Shown here piece after piece: positions 56,286-64,000 of a DNA stretch of 64,000 bases; position 1 is the stretch's first letter, and each line of letters starts with the position of its first letter. Under the pieces are notes generated by a model. That model worked only from the letters and a program-made list of their open reading frames with translations, ran no database searches and was not told where the DNA came from. The DNA lies in contig JAAFIS010000007.1 in NCBI GenBank assembly GCA_013298695.1, positions 143,438-207,437 of the forward strand. Reading direction: 5' to 3'. A program made the position numbers and the translations under genes. This stretch comes from Betaproteobacteria bacterium (lineage in GTDB: Bacteria; Pseudomonadota; Gammaproteobacteria; Burkholderiales; Casimicrobiaceae).

Positions 56286-57083
56286 TTAGCCGCGCGGTAC
56301 GCCGTCGCGGTTCACAACAACCGTCGGCCCCGGATTGAAGCGCGATTGCATGTTGTAGCTGCGACCACGGAACTCATACGTTACGTCGTAGTACTCAGGC
56401 GCATTGTTCGCGCTTGCTTCGGAACAACGCTCAACGTCGCGAGTGCCGTAGCTTGAGCCGCCGCCTGCGCGTGAACCAATTGCAGCCCCGGCAACCGCGC
56501 CGCCTGCAGTGGCGATGTCGCGACCACGACCGCCGCCAACCTGATGGCCAAGCACCCCACCGACGATTGCACCCAGAAGCGCGCCGCCTACGTTGGAATC
56601 GTTCGACGAAACCGTTGGCTCGCGTTCAATCCAGCAACGACGATCACTACGCGCGTACACCGCTCGCACTGAGGTGACTGGAGCATCAAACAATCGTTCG
56701 CCCGCACGCCGACGGTACTGATACGGCGCGGCGTCTGGTTCCATCACGTCGCGGTTGTATCCCACCGGACGCACCGACGAGATGTTGTTACTTAGGCCAA
56801 AACGCGACAGATCAGCATAGCTTCCGTCTCGCAAAACGACACAACGGCCGGCGAAGCCGGCATCGTCGCACACCTCCCACCTACCGCGATCAATCACCAC
56901 GGACGAGGCCGCGTCATTAAAGCGAACGCGATTTAAGTTGTTGACGGCGCGCGGCGTTGCAAAAACTTCGCCACGGAAGCCCGGCTCCGAATAGAGCGAG
57001 ATGTCCGCGTGCGCGGCTAGCGGTACAGTTAGCGCAGACGCGACGCCTGCAGCGATCAAAATCTTTGAGAGGTTAGTTTTCAT
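56286..57083 (-). CDS. Beta/gamma-crystallin and glycine-zipper envelope protein
   Basis: 265 residues with a clear signal peptide ending AHA-D. A beta/gamma-crystallin-like domain (~28-105) has ISLYSEPGFRGEVFATPR and WEVCDDAGFAGRCVVLRDG, a fold that often binds calcium. A glycine-zipper 2TM domain (~165-205) reads GGALLGAIVGGVLGHQVGGG, typical of outer-membrane lipoprotein-like proteins. Two Cys pairs are possible disulfides. The role is unknown. The 298 bp before it (57084-57381) hold no gene I can support. Confidence 0.83.
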   Translation of the reverse strand: MKTNLSKILIAAGVASALTVPLAAHADISLYSEPGFRGEVFATPRAVNNLNRVRFNDAASSVVIDRGRWEVCDDAGFAGRCVVLRDGSYADLSRFGLSNNISSVRPVGYNRDVMEPDAAPYQYRRRAGERLFDAPVTSVRAVYARSDRRCWIEREPTVSSNDSNVGGALLGAIVGGVLGHQVGGGRGRDIATAGGAVAGAAIGSRAGGGSSYGTRDVERCSEASANNAPEYYDVTYEFRGRSYNMQSRFNPGPTVVVNRDGVPRG

Positions 57084-57381
57084 ATTGATATCTTTCTTTA
57101 AAAAACTGGTGATTCCGGTGGGCGAACTAGCGCAACACTGACAAACTTTGACGTCGCCGAAGGCTCGCGAACAACGGCCGTAGCCTGCAACTGATCATCC
57201 ATTTCCAATAGTCAGCGCGCGCAGAAAAAAGTGTGCTCCGCTGCGATCGACGTAGTGCGGCGGCTGGCGCGGGCTGTGTTTTTGTTTTGAGCAGCATGAC
57301 GTTGTTCATCTCGATGGTTCGGCGTGTTTCGACATGTGAACTATGCGCGAGATGGCGCGTCATGCGTATCGGTGTGACTGA

Positions 57382-58335
57382 CTAGATCGCGTAGGGATTG
57401 GATGACACGTGTTTACTTGGAGCTTTGGCGTGGTGATGTTTAGCCAATTCCACCGCGAACAGAAGCGCACCGCTTGAGAAATAGAGCCAGAGCAGCAACA
57501 CCGCTAGCGCGGCGGCGGCACCGAACGCGCTCTCCGTGGCAACTCGCGACACGTACAAAGCGAACATCGTTTTTCCAAACGCGAACAATAACGATCCAAA
57601 CACCGAGCCCACAATGATGGATTGGCGCGACACATTGCTCGGTGAAAGTAGTCCCATCAACAGCGCGAACAGCGTCGCAACCAGCACGACAGATGCAGCA
57701 AAACTCATGACCGAAAGCGCGATCGAACCGATCCAAAAATCGGGCAGTTTGGTCGCCGCGTAGCTGAGAGCACCGTCTATCGCGAGCGACACAAACAATA
57801 GAAATGCGATACCGATGACGATGGCCACAGTCAGCAAACGCAGCCGCACGATCGCCCAAGCTGACGACCAGATGGTGTCTTCGCGCGTAGAAGCGGTTGG
57901 CTTGGTGGGTGTCCCCAGCAACTGCTTGAATGCTGCGGCTAGCTCCGAGGTGATCGCGCCTGCGCCCACCAGCGTGACCCCAAGCGAAATCAACGCGTAT
58001 TTAGAGGCTTGTTGGGACGACTCGGCGGAGCTGATAGCGTGGCTCAGCACCGCAACCGCTTGGTCACCAATCACCGTCGAGAGTTGCCCTAAAAGCGCGG
58101 CACTTGCGGCCGCAGATTCGTAGACTAGGCTCGCGACGGCGAGTACCGTCACCATCAACGGGGTTAGCGAGAAAAGGGCATAAAAAGCGAGCGTTGCTGC
58201 GTGCGCAGTGCAGCGATCGTCAAAAAAACCGACGACTGTTCGCCGCAGAAGGTCAAGGGAAGCCGCGGCGCGCGAGGTGAGCGCGGAGCGCCAATCTAGC
58301 TTCGCCGATTGCTGGTGTGCTTTCGACGTCCTCAA
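57382..58335 (-). CDS. YihY/BrkB-family inner-membrane protein
   Basis: 317 residues with about six membrane segments. The YihY signature is HAATLAFYALFSLTPLMVTV, then GVTLVGAGAITSELAAAFKQ and FGKTMFALYVSRVATESAFG. The function is debated; these are not RNase BN. The only upstream start is a TTG whose bases overlap the transglutaminase stop (TTGA), which implies translational coupling. The C-terminus ends in a His/Lys-rich tail. Confidence 0.88.
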   Translation of the reverse strand: MRTSKAHQQSAKLDWRSALTSRAAASLDLLRRTVVGFFDDRCTAHAATLAFYALFSLTPLMVTVLAVASLVYESAAASAALLGQLSTVIGDQAVAVLSHAISSAESSQQASKYALISLGVTLVGAGAITSELAAAFKQLLGTPTKPTASTREDTIWSSAWAIVRLRLLTVAIVIGIAFLLFVSLAIDGALSYAATKLPDFWIGSIALSVMSFAASVVLVATLFALLMGLLSPSNVSRQSIIVGSVFGSLLFAFGKTMFALYVSRVATESAFGAAAALAVLLLWLYFSSGALLFAVELAKHHHAKAPSKHVSSNPYAI

Positions 58336-59174
58336 GCCAAAGAGAAATTCGTTTCAACGTGCGCGACCTCTTCGGCAACGACATGAAATTTTTCAAGGCG
58401 ATGTTGACCGAAGACCATTGTGATCGGTACGTCACCCGCATCGCGCCCCTTCGCGAGCGGGATACGACCGATGCGCCTTGCGTTGTGTCGGGGGTCGCGC
58501 GTGTACCAACCGCCCTCGAGATAGACCTCCATACAGGCCGCGAAATCCCCGGGCGACGGATCCTTCGGCACGCCGATGTCAGCTAAATGACTCGTCACGT
58601 AACGCGCGGGAATATTGAGGCAACGGCACAGCGTGATGGCAAGATGCGCAAAATCACGACATACGCCGACACGTTCATTAAACGCTTCTCGTGCGGTGCG
58701 AGTGGCGCGCGCTGTCGAGTATTCGAAACGCAGGTGCTGATGCACAAAATCACACACCGCGTTGACGCGTTCGGCGCCGCTCCTGATAGAGCCGAACCGG
58801 TCCCAAGCAAATTGCATGAGTTCACTATCGACTTCGCAATATCGGCTTGCCAACAGAAATTGCAGTGCGCTCGCGGGCAGCTCGTGAACGTCGAGTTGGC
58901 GTGCTTGCGGATTCCAAGTTTCGAGCTCTCCGCGATCGAGCACCATGTTGTCATCCCATAAGCGCACTCGATTCACACCCGCTGGAATCGTAATCCGCGT
59001 GCAGATGTTGGCGAACGCGTCGCGGTAAATTTGCTGCTGTAGATTGGGCGTAATGCGTACATTTGCCGGAAACACCAAATCGTTTTCACGCGACGAGTGC
59101 ACGTTGAGCAAATGGATCAGCGTGGTGGGCGATTGCACCGTTAACTCGATATCAAATCCGATGCGGATGATCAT
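58332..59174 (-). CDS. Transglutaminase-like cysteine protease-fold protein
   Basis: 280 residues from the ATG at 59174 (GGAG six bases upstream). An N-terminal bacterial transglutaminase-like domain is followed by the catalytic core, with the nucleophile in VGVCRDFAHLAITLCR and the C-terminal WYTRDPRHNARRIGR with the expected His/Asp region. Such proteins cleave or cross-link peptides, but most are uncharacterised. It lacks a signal peptide. It is coupled to the YihY gene downstream by a 4-bp overlap. Confidence 0.87.
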   Translation of the reverse strand: MIIRIGFDIELTVQSPTTLIHLLNVHSSRENDLVFPANVRITPNLQQQIYRDAFANICTRITIPAGVNRVRLWDDNMVLDRGELETWNPQARQLDVHELPASALQFLLASRYCEVDSELMQFAWDRFGSIRSGAERVNAVCDFVHQHLRFEYSTARATRTAREAFNERVGVCRDFAHLAITLCRCLNIPARYVTSHLADIGVPKDPSPGDFAACMEVYLEGGWYTRDPRHNARRIGRIPLAKGRDAGDVPITMVFGQHRLEKFHVVAEEVAHVETNFSLA

Positions 59175-59285
59175 GTGGGCTCCAGCGTTCTTGCGTTGAA
59201 TCAATTAAGGATGCAAGTGTTGGCTCAATCGCGTCTGTGCGCTGTAGGACAACACTGACTCATGCTGTCGGCGTAGGGGCAGGCG

Positions 59286-59450
59286 AAAAAAAAAGAGCTG
59301 CGCGTAGCAGCTCTTAAAAGGCAGGCCGCGGGGGAGCAACTACCTGCCTAGGTCGGGAGATTTCGCACAGACATACGTCCACGGGGGTGGCACTAGTCTG
59401 TAAGAAATATGGGAAACACAGAGGAGATCTTGCTTCCCACTACACAATCG
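59286..59450 (-). ncRNA. Candidate small RNA with C-rich loops and terminator
   Basis: On the minus strand three hairpins come in order. The first is a long one, 59408-59360, with stems ATTTC/GAAAT, ACAGAC/GTCTGT and CCAC/GTGG around a CCCC loop. The second is GGCAGG/CCTGCC (59348-59320) with TTGCTCCCCC in its loop. The third is a perfect 9-bp terminator AAGAGCTGC/GCAGCTCTT (59315-59293) followed by T9. The T-run fixes the strand. No ORF fits. It could be a trans-acting sRNA or the 3' end of the gene at 59713; the 5' end and promoter are not clear. Confidence 0.45.
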
Positions 59451-59666
59451 TAGGTTGACCGTTTGTATCAAAACATCGGTGCTCGGGCTGTCGCGTTGTA
59501 GGCGCCCCCTTACATCTTCACGTCGACTAGCGTTAAGCGCCCGTGCAGCAACTATCGCTCAACGAAATGACGTTGGATGCGTAAACGGAGAAATTGCCGA
59601 AAAGACCATTAAATAAGGCAAAAGACGAGTTATTTTTTTAAGTAGACAATACATTTATGCCGCATT

Positions 59667-59689
59667 ATCGCCCGCTAAATTGGGCGACG
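59667..59689. repeat. Dispersed palindrome, copy m
   Basis: TATCGCCCGCTAAATTGGGC, followed by GAC, with stem CGCCC/GGGCG. It lies 24 bp from the 3' end of the FFLEELY-type gene, in the 538-bp gap whose remaining sequence holds the sRNA candidate. Confidence 0.48.
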
Positions 59690-59712
59690 CAGGGCGCTAG
59701 CCGCAGGTTCGC

Positions 59713-60423
59713 CTACTCTGCAGCGGCGAGCCGCCGGTGCTCTTGAAGTTCTCTCTCGACGATGCCTTCGATGAATTCGCTGCCGCCTTTCATGTGTGCG
59801 AACGCGTCGTAGCCGTGCTCGAGAAACCGATGCAGCTCGCCTACGCCACCCGCAACGGCGGGGCCGCGCATCACCGCTAGCAGCGTCCGCAGCATCGGCG
59901 TGCGCGAGAGTTTGTCGAGCGCCACGCCGATGTCCCGTGTGAGCGCAATCTGGCGTTCGCGATTTTTGAACTCACCCATCCGTTGGTACGCCGCTGCATA
60001 GGTTGCGGGGTTGAGCTTGAGCGGCCGTTGATCCGCTTGATGAGTGCGCGCAACGGCGGCAAGATGAGCATCGAGTGTTTCTGACAACGCATCCATTTCA
60101 AGCGCCTTAACCAAGGTTTGCAACGCTTTGTCGGGCAGAAACTTAATGAGCAAGCGGATCACTCGTTCGATATCAGCATCGCGCTGTGCAAGGTCTGAGG
60201 TCGAATAAAGTTCGGTTAGGAAGAAGCGTGCGGCGGGTGCGTAACGTTCCGAGCTCAGCAGCGCCGCATGCGTGCTCGCCATCCGCAATTGCTGATAAGT
60301 TCGAACAGCCAAGCGATCAGCCGCACTTTGCGGGTCGCTGCGCGCCTCTGTGCGCAACTGTTTTGCCTGCGCGAGGAACGCGCGTAGTGCCGATTCAGGC
60401 GGGGTTTCAGCCTTCGATGCCAT
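59713..60423 (-). CDS. FFLEELY-motif family protein
   Basis: A 236-residue, mostly helical cytoplasmic protein. ARFFLTELYSTSDLAQRDAD corresponds to the FFLEELY motif that names an uncharacterised proteobacterial family, here with Thr replacing the first Glu. ALQTLVKALEMDALSETLD and HRFLEHGYDAFAHMKGG are other conserved parts. It has no signal or membrane segment. The function is unknown. It is divergent from the Tat-GMC operon. Confidence 0.83.
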   Translation of the reverse strand: MASKAETPPESALRAFLAQAKQLRTEARSDPQSAADRLAVRTYQQLRMASTHAALLSSERYAPAARFFLTELYSTSDLAQRDADIERVIRLLIKFLPDKALQTLVKALEMDALSETLDAHLAAVARTHQADQRPLKLNPATYAAAYQRMGEFKNRERQIALTRDIGVALDKLSRTPMLRTLLAVMRGPAVAGGVGELHRFLEHGYDAFAHMKGGSEFIEGIVERELQEHRRLAAAE

Positions 60424-60533
60424 AGATCAAAGCATATCGCGCTTGCCTGCAATATCTCAATGCGTCATTCGCCGCGAGGAATAGGCCAAGCGCTCTATCG
60501 TTGATCCATAAAATCCAACGTGGAGGCAACGCA

Positions 60534-61052
60534 ATGATTCGTTTTACGCGTCGGAGACTTATTTTCGTCGGAGTGGCAGGCGCGGTCGCTGCTGCCGCAG
60601 TCAGCCTAGCGCCCTCGTTGCTGAACAACAAGCCGATCCGCAGCGGCGCCTTGCTCGACGCTCACGCGAACCTTCTGCGCGTCGTTACGCTGGCGTTGCT
60701 CGGCTCTGCGCTGCCCGCCGATCCGCCAGCACGCGCCGCAGAAATCGCTCGAACGAAAACCGCTATCGCCGCGCTGATCGACAACTTGCCGCCGACTACG
60801 CGCAAGGAAATTGGCGATCTGTTCATGCTTCTTTCGATCAAACCTGCACGCGCACTGCTGGGCTATAGTGGCGATTGGCTCGAGGCTGATGCACCGAAAG
60901 TCGCTCAGTTTTTGTACGATTTGCGTGACAGTCGCATCGGGATGAAACAGCAAGCCTATTTCGCGCTTCATGATCTGGTGTTCGGTAGCTTCTATGCACA
61001 ACCACAATCTTGGAGCGGCACCGGTTATCCCGGGCCACCTAAGCTTGCGTAA
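60534..61052 (+). CDS. Tat-signal small subunit-like protein of a GMC dehydrogenase
   Basis: 172 residues from the ATG at 60534, preceded by GGAGG. The N-terminus IRFTRRRLIFVGVAGAVAAA is a twin-arginine-type signal. The helical remainder (PPTTRKEIGDLFMLLSIKPA, QAYFALHDLVFGSFYAQ) resembles the small partner proteins encoded beside membrane GMC dehydrogenases. It probably helps export or anchor the flavoprotein encoded next, which has no signal of its own (hitch-hiker export, inferred). Confidence 0.75.
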   Translation: MIRFTRRRLIFVGVAGAVAAAAVSLAPSLLNNKPIRSGALLDAHANLLRVVTLALLGSALPADPPARAAEIARTKTAIAALIDNLPPTTRKEIGDLFMLLSIKPARALLGYSGDWLEADAPKVAQFLYDLRDSRIGMKQQAYFALHDLVFGSFYAQPQSWSGTGYPGPPKLA

Positions 61053-61120
61053 TGCTGGATCACCGCGCCTAGGTTCGTCTAAACGACTCTACACACGTCA
61101 CTCGTAATTAATTCGTTTCT

Positions 61121-62713
61121 ATGCTGCAAGACCCTATCCGCGACGGACTCAACAAAGGCTGGATGCATATTGATGCCTCACAGCTGGGTAAAGACGCCAC
61201 GCTCGAAGCGGATGTGTGCATCATCGGCACTGGTGCGGGCGGCGCAATCACTGCCGACGTGCTCTCCGACACCGGGCTCAAAGTTGTGATGATCGAGGAG
61301 GGCATGCTGCGCTCATCAAGCGACTTCCGGATGCTTGAATCGGAGGCGTACCCAACGCTCTATCAAGAATCAGCGTCGCGCAAAACCGCAGATAAAGCCA
61401 TCAACATTCTGCAAGGCCGTACCGTGGGTGGTTCAACCACGGTGAACTGGACCACCAGTTTCCGCACGCCACCAGCGACGCTCAAATACTGGCGCGAGAG
61501 ATTCGGTTTAACTGATCTCACCGATGAACATATGCAAGGCTGGTTCGAACGCGCTGAGAAGCTCACCAACATTTCCGATTGGCAAATGCCGCCCAATGAA
61601 AATAACGCAATCCTCGAGCGCGGCGGCCAAAAACTCGGCATCAAAGTTGAACGAATCAAACGCAACGTTAAGGGTTGTGCAAATCTCGGTTACTGCGGCA
61701 TGGGTTGCCCGCTGAACGCGAAGCAATCGATGTTGGTGACCGCGATTCCAGCGGCGCTCAATCGTGGCGCAATCCTCGTGACGAGGGCGCGCGCCGAGCG
61801 GTTGGTCATGACGAAGGGCCGGGTCGATTCGCTTGAATGTGTTTCTATGCTCGGCACGGGCTACGACGTGGGTTCGAGCAAAGTGATCGTCAAAGCAAAG
61901 CATTTTGTTGTCGCCGGTGGCGCGATCAATTCGCCCGCGCTTTTGATGCGCTCGAACGCACCCGATCCTCACAGCCGCCTCGGCAAGCGAACGTTTTTGC
62001 ATCCGAGCCTGGTCTCTGGCGCGCAGATGCCAAGCAAAGTCGCAGCCTGGGAAGGCGCACCGCAAACCACCTACAGCGATCACTTCTTGAACACGCAGGC
62101 AATTGATGGGCCGATGGGTTTCAAGCTAGAGGTGCCGCCGGTACACCCCGTGCTCTATGCGATCAGCGTCAATGGCATGAGCGAACATCATCGTAATCGG
62201 GTGACCAGTCTGCCCAATTCGCAGGTCACCATTGCGCTCTGCCGCGACGGCTTTCACCCCGAAAGCGAGGGTGGCGAAGTCAAACTGTTGAGCAATGGTT
62301 TCCCGCAACTCGATTACAAACTCAATAAGTTCTTTTTCGACGCGGCGCGACGTGCGATGCTTGCAATGGCGGAAATTCAGTTCGCTGCAGGTGCAACTGA
62401 AGTATTCCCGGTCGACGAGCGCATCAACGGTTTTCGCAGCTGGGTTGAAACGAAAGCCGCGCTTGAAACGCTTGATTTGCGACCCTACTCAACGCGCGTG
62501 GTAAGCGCGCATGTCATGGGCGGCTGCGGGATGTCGTCGTCGGCTAAAGACGGCGTGGTCGACCACTATGGCCGTCACCACCAAATTGAAAATGTCAGCG
62601 TGATTGATGGCTCGACCTTTCCAACGTCCATCGGCGCCAATCCGCAGCTGTCGGTTTACGGGCTCGCTTGGCGCAATGCTTCGCGCCTGGCCGGTGATCT
62701 GCGGCGCGCATGA
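61121..62713 (+). CDS. GMC-family FAD oxidoreductase
   Basis: 530 residues. The FAD-binding Rossmann motif is CIIGTGAGGAITADVL (~residues 33-48), with GRTVGGSTTVNW for the FAD covering loop. A Cys-rich insert CANLGYCGMGCP is typical of this dehydrogenase branch. The C-terminal catalytic part has SAHVMGGCGM with the active His, and DGSTFPTSIGANPQLSVYGL. It would oxidise an alcohol or sugar. It lies between the Tat protein and an esterase whose start overlaps by four bases. Confidence 0.9.
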   Translation: MLQDPIRDGLNKGWMHIDASQLGKDATLEADVCIIGTGAGGAITADVLSDTGLKVVMIEEGMLRSSSDFRMLESEAYPTLYQESASRKTADKAINILQGRTVGGSTTVNWTTSFRTPPATLKYWRERFGLTDLTDEHMQGWFERAEKLTNISDWQMPPNENNAILERGGQKLGIKVERIKRNVKGCANLGYCGMGCPLNAKQSMLVTAIPAALNRGAILVTRARAERLVMTKGRVDSLECVSMLGTGYDVGSSKVIVKAKHFVVAGGAINSPALLMRSNAPDPHSRLGKRTFLHPSLVSGAQMPSKVAAWEGAPQTTYSDHFLNTQAIDGPMGFKLEVPPVHPVLYAISVNGMSEHHRNRVTSLPNSQVTIALCRDGFHPESEGGEVKLLSNGFPQLDYKLNKFFFDAARRAMLAMAEIQFAAGATEVFPVDERINGFRSWVETKAALETLDLRPYSTRVVSAHVMGGCGMSSSAKDGVVDHYGRHHQIENVSVIDGSTFPTSIGANPQLSVYGLAWRNASRLAGDLRRA

Positions 62714-63660
62714 AGTCAAACGCGAGTCGCGGCTGCCCGGTGCCCTCATGGGCGTTTTTCCTCGCGTTTTTGTGTGCTGAATTAACGGTGTGGGTGTTGC
62801 TCGGGCGACATGGGGTTGCGCGCGGCTGGTGGAGCGATCTGGTCGGCGGCTTACTGGCAATAGGGTTGCCGTTTGTATTGCGCTTTTTGGTTTGTTTTTG
62901 CGCCTACCGCGTATCGCGCTGGAAGGGTATGGCGCTTGATCAAGAATCGCTCATTCGTCGGGGCCAGTGGTGGAAATTTTTCCTTCTGGAATACGCGCAT
63001 TTTTGTAAACAATCCTTACTTCAGTTGCCGTTTCCGTTGTTTTTCCGAACCTCATCGGATCGCGGAAATCACGCCGCTACTGGGCGTGTGCTCGTGTTGC
63101 AACACGGGTACTCACACAACGGCGCGGTATGGTCGTCTACCGCGCGTGCACTCGAGCGTCGCGGCTATCGTGTGTACACCCTGGATCAGCCGCTGTGGGC
63201 GCCGATTGACACGATGGCCGATCGCCTTGCCGCAAGAATTCAGGAAGTTTGCGCCGCGACTCGCGCCGCTCATGTCACGCTCGTCGCGCACAGCATGGGC
63301 GGACTGATCGCTCGAGCCTACCTACGAAAACACGGCGCAGCGCGTGTGGACCACCTGATTACATTAGGCACGCCTCATCACGGCACATTTCACGCCCGCC
63401 TTGCGCATGGCACTAACGGCGGTCAAATGCGGCTCGGCAATCCTTGGCTTCAAGCGCTCAATGGCTTCGCCTACGCAACGCGAACCACGTCAATCTACAG
63501 CGTTCACGACACCGTCATCGCCCCGCAGGATTCGTCCATCATCGAAGGGGCACACAACGTGCGCCTAATCGGTGTCGGTCACGTTTCGATGCCGAGCGGA
63601 CGGGTGACTCGTGCTGCCTTGATTCAAGCCATTGAAGCAGGCCCGCCCGCGCACGCGTGA
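62710..63660 (+). CDS. Membrane-anchored alpha/beta-hydrolase (lipase-like)
   Basis: 316 residues. Two N-terminal membrane segments (FFLAFLCAELTVWVLLG and GGLLAIGLPFVLRFLVCFCA) anchor the enzyme. The hydrolase core has the oxyanion-side VLQHGYSHNG and the nucleophile in VAHSMGG, with probable Asp in SVHDTVIAP and His in GVGHVSM. TLGTPHHGT is typical of lipases. It overlaps the GMC gene by ATGA, so the two are translated together, perhaps acting on one lipid or ester substrate. Confidence 0.88.
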   Translation: MKSNASRGCPVPSWAFFLAFLCAELTVWVLLGRHGVARGWWSDLVGGLLAIGLPFVLRFLVCFCAYRVSRWKGMALDQESLIRRGQWWKFFLLEYAHFCKQSLLQLPFPLFFRTSSDRGNHAATGRVLVLQHGYSHNGAVWSSTARALERRGYRVYTLDQPLWAPIDTMADRLAARIQEVCAATRAAHVTLVAHSMGGLIARAYLRKHGAARVDHLITLGTPHHGTFHARLAHGTNGGQMRLGNPWLQALNGFAYATRTTSIYSVHDTVIAPQDSSIIEGAHNVRLIGVGHVSMPSGRVTRAALIQAIEAGPPAHA

Positions 63661-63710
63661 TTGATCGGCGCGGCATAATCGGGCTCGTCCCGCAACACGT
63701 AGAGCAGCCG

Positions 63711-64000
63711 ATGAAGCCGTCACCGACAACTGAAAAAAGTGAGTTTAAGAGCGTGGGTGGCTTCGCCCGTATCGCGGCGGCAACCCGCTATTCAATGCAA
63801 GGCTTCTCGCACGCGTTTGCCCACGAAGCCGCATTCCGCCAAGAGCTCCTGCTCATCGTTCCGATGCTCGCGTGTTTGCCTTTCGCGCGGCTCTCAACGC
63901 TGGAAACCTTGTTTGTGCTCGCACTTGGCGTCGGTGTTTTGATTGTGGAAATTCTCAACTCGGCAATTGAAACCGTGGTCGATCGCGTCTCGCTTGAACG
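63711..64000 (+). CDS. dgkA: Diacylglycerol kinase DgkA, 5' part
   Basis: The ATG at 63711 opens a frame that runs off the window. The translated 96 codons include FARIAAATRYSMQGFSHAFA, HEAAFRQELLLIVPMLAC and the DgkA signature VEILNSAIETVVDRVSLE, with catalytic Glu and Asn. DgkA is a trimeric inner-membrane kinase that recycles diacylglycerol to phosphatidate. About 25-30 C-terminal residues are missing. It follows the lipase gene after 50 bp. Confidence 0.92.
   Translation, partial: MKPSPTTEKSEFKSVGGFARIAAATRYSMQGFSHAFAHEAAFRQELLLIVPMLACLPFARLSTLETLFVLALGVGVLIVEILNSAIETVVDRVSLE

Noticed and set aside
55902..56456. 184-codon plus-strand frame
   Set aside because: Its 3' third lies inside the well-supported crystallin/glycine-zipper gene on the other strand, it has no domain, and its start lacks a ribosome site.
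57127..57363. 78-codon minus-strand frame upstream of the crystallin-like gene
   Set aside because: Arg/Ser-rich out-of-frame look, no domain and no ribosome site.
59286..59450. 6S RNA or SRP RNA as identity of the structured region
   Set aside because: The SRP GGAAG/AGCAG motifs and the 6S closing stem with central bulge could not be recognised, so only a generic sRNA call is made.

Overview
This 64 kb window looks like chromosomal DNA of a Betaproteobacterium, probably Burkholderiales-like. I base that on gene content and order: lolA and rarA close together with serS further along, rsxB-nth overlapping, yggS/proC beside pilT-pilU, the DUF971-ubiE-Tim44-ubiJ run, cytochrome c5 and apaH, and the Asp-box, SBBP and Calx-beta secreted proteins common in free-living members of the class. 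GC content looks moderate. I see no prophage, insertion sequence or CRISPR array. The genus cannot be named from the sequence.

Layout. 1-8.7 kb: the 3' part of lolA, a membrane diguanylate cyclase, rarA, a radical SAM/DUF547 lipoprotein pair, an SBBP-repeat secreted protein with an in-frame stop, and a GNAT enzyme. 8.8-16.6 kb: htpG, selO, an HtrA-like protease and a moxR-DUF58-VWA operon. 16.7-27.3 kb: a giant secreted nuclease, serS behind a candidate serine-rich attenuator leader, a PAS-PAS-GGDEF-EAL protein, a PhzF enzyme and ettA. 27.8-37.6 kb (accessory): a TPR protein with a degenerate HD-GYP domain, divergent from a 48-residue double-glycine peptide gene; an Old Yellow Enzyme; a Tat-exported unknown; an Asp-box exoprotein; a LysR/NmrA/metallo-hydrolase cluster; and an acyltransferase. 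37.6-47.7 kb (core): rsxB-nth-DUF1841, proC-yggS, pilT-pilU, a DMT transporter, DUF971-ubiE-Tim44 and ubiJ. 47.7-59.2 kb: FkbM methyltransferase, TPR protein, TetR, DUF456, bactofilin, CsgG-like lipoprotein, PlsC-like acyltransferase, apaH, cytochrome c5, tRNA-Arg(CCG), a crystallin/glycine-zipper protein, and a transglutaminase-YihY pair. 59.2-64 kb: a candidate sRNA, an FFLEELY-type protein, a Tat protein-GMC oxidoreductase-lipase operon and the start of dgkA.

Four items stand out. (1) A Ser-rich 37-codon leader ORF upstream of serS has its stop codon in the loop of a terminator-like hairpin, suggesting attenuation. (2) A 48-residue peptide has a textbook double-glycine leader and a core of only seven residues; it is divergently paired with a TPR/degenerate HD-GYP protein. 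(3) A dispersed family of roughly 90-bp paired palindromes (core GCCCAAT-N-ATTGGGC) occupies many intergenic gaps, and one arm sits inside an acyltransferase reading frame. (4) A minus-strand RNA candidate has C-rich hairpin loops and a strong terminator. All motif and repeat calls were made by eye.
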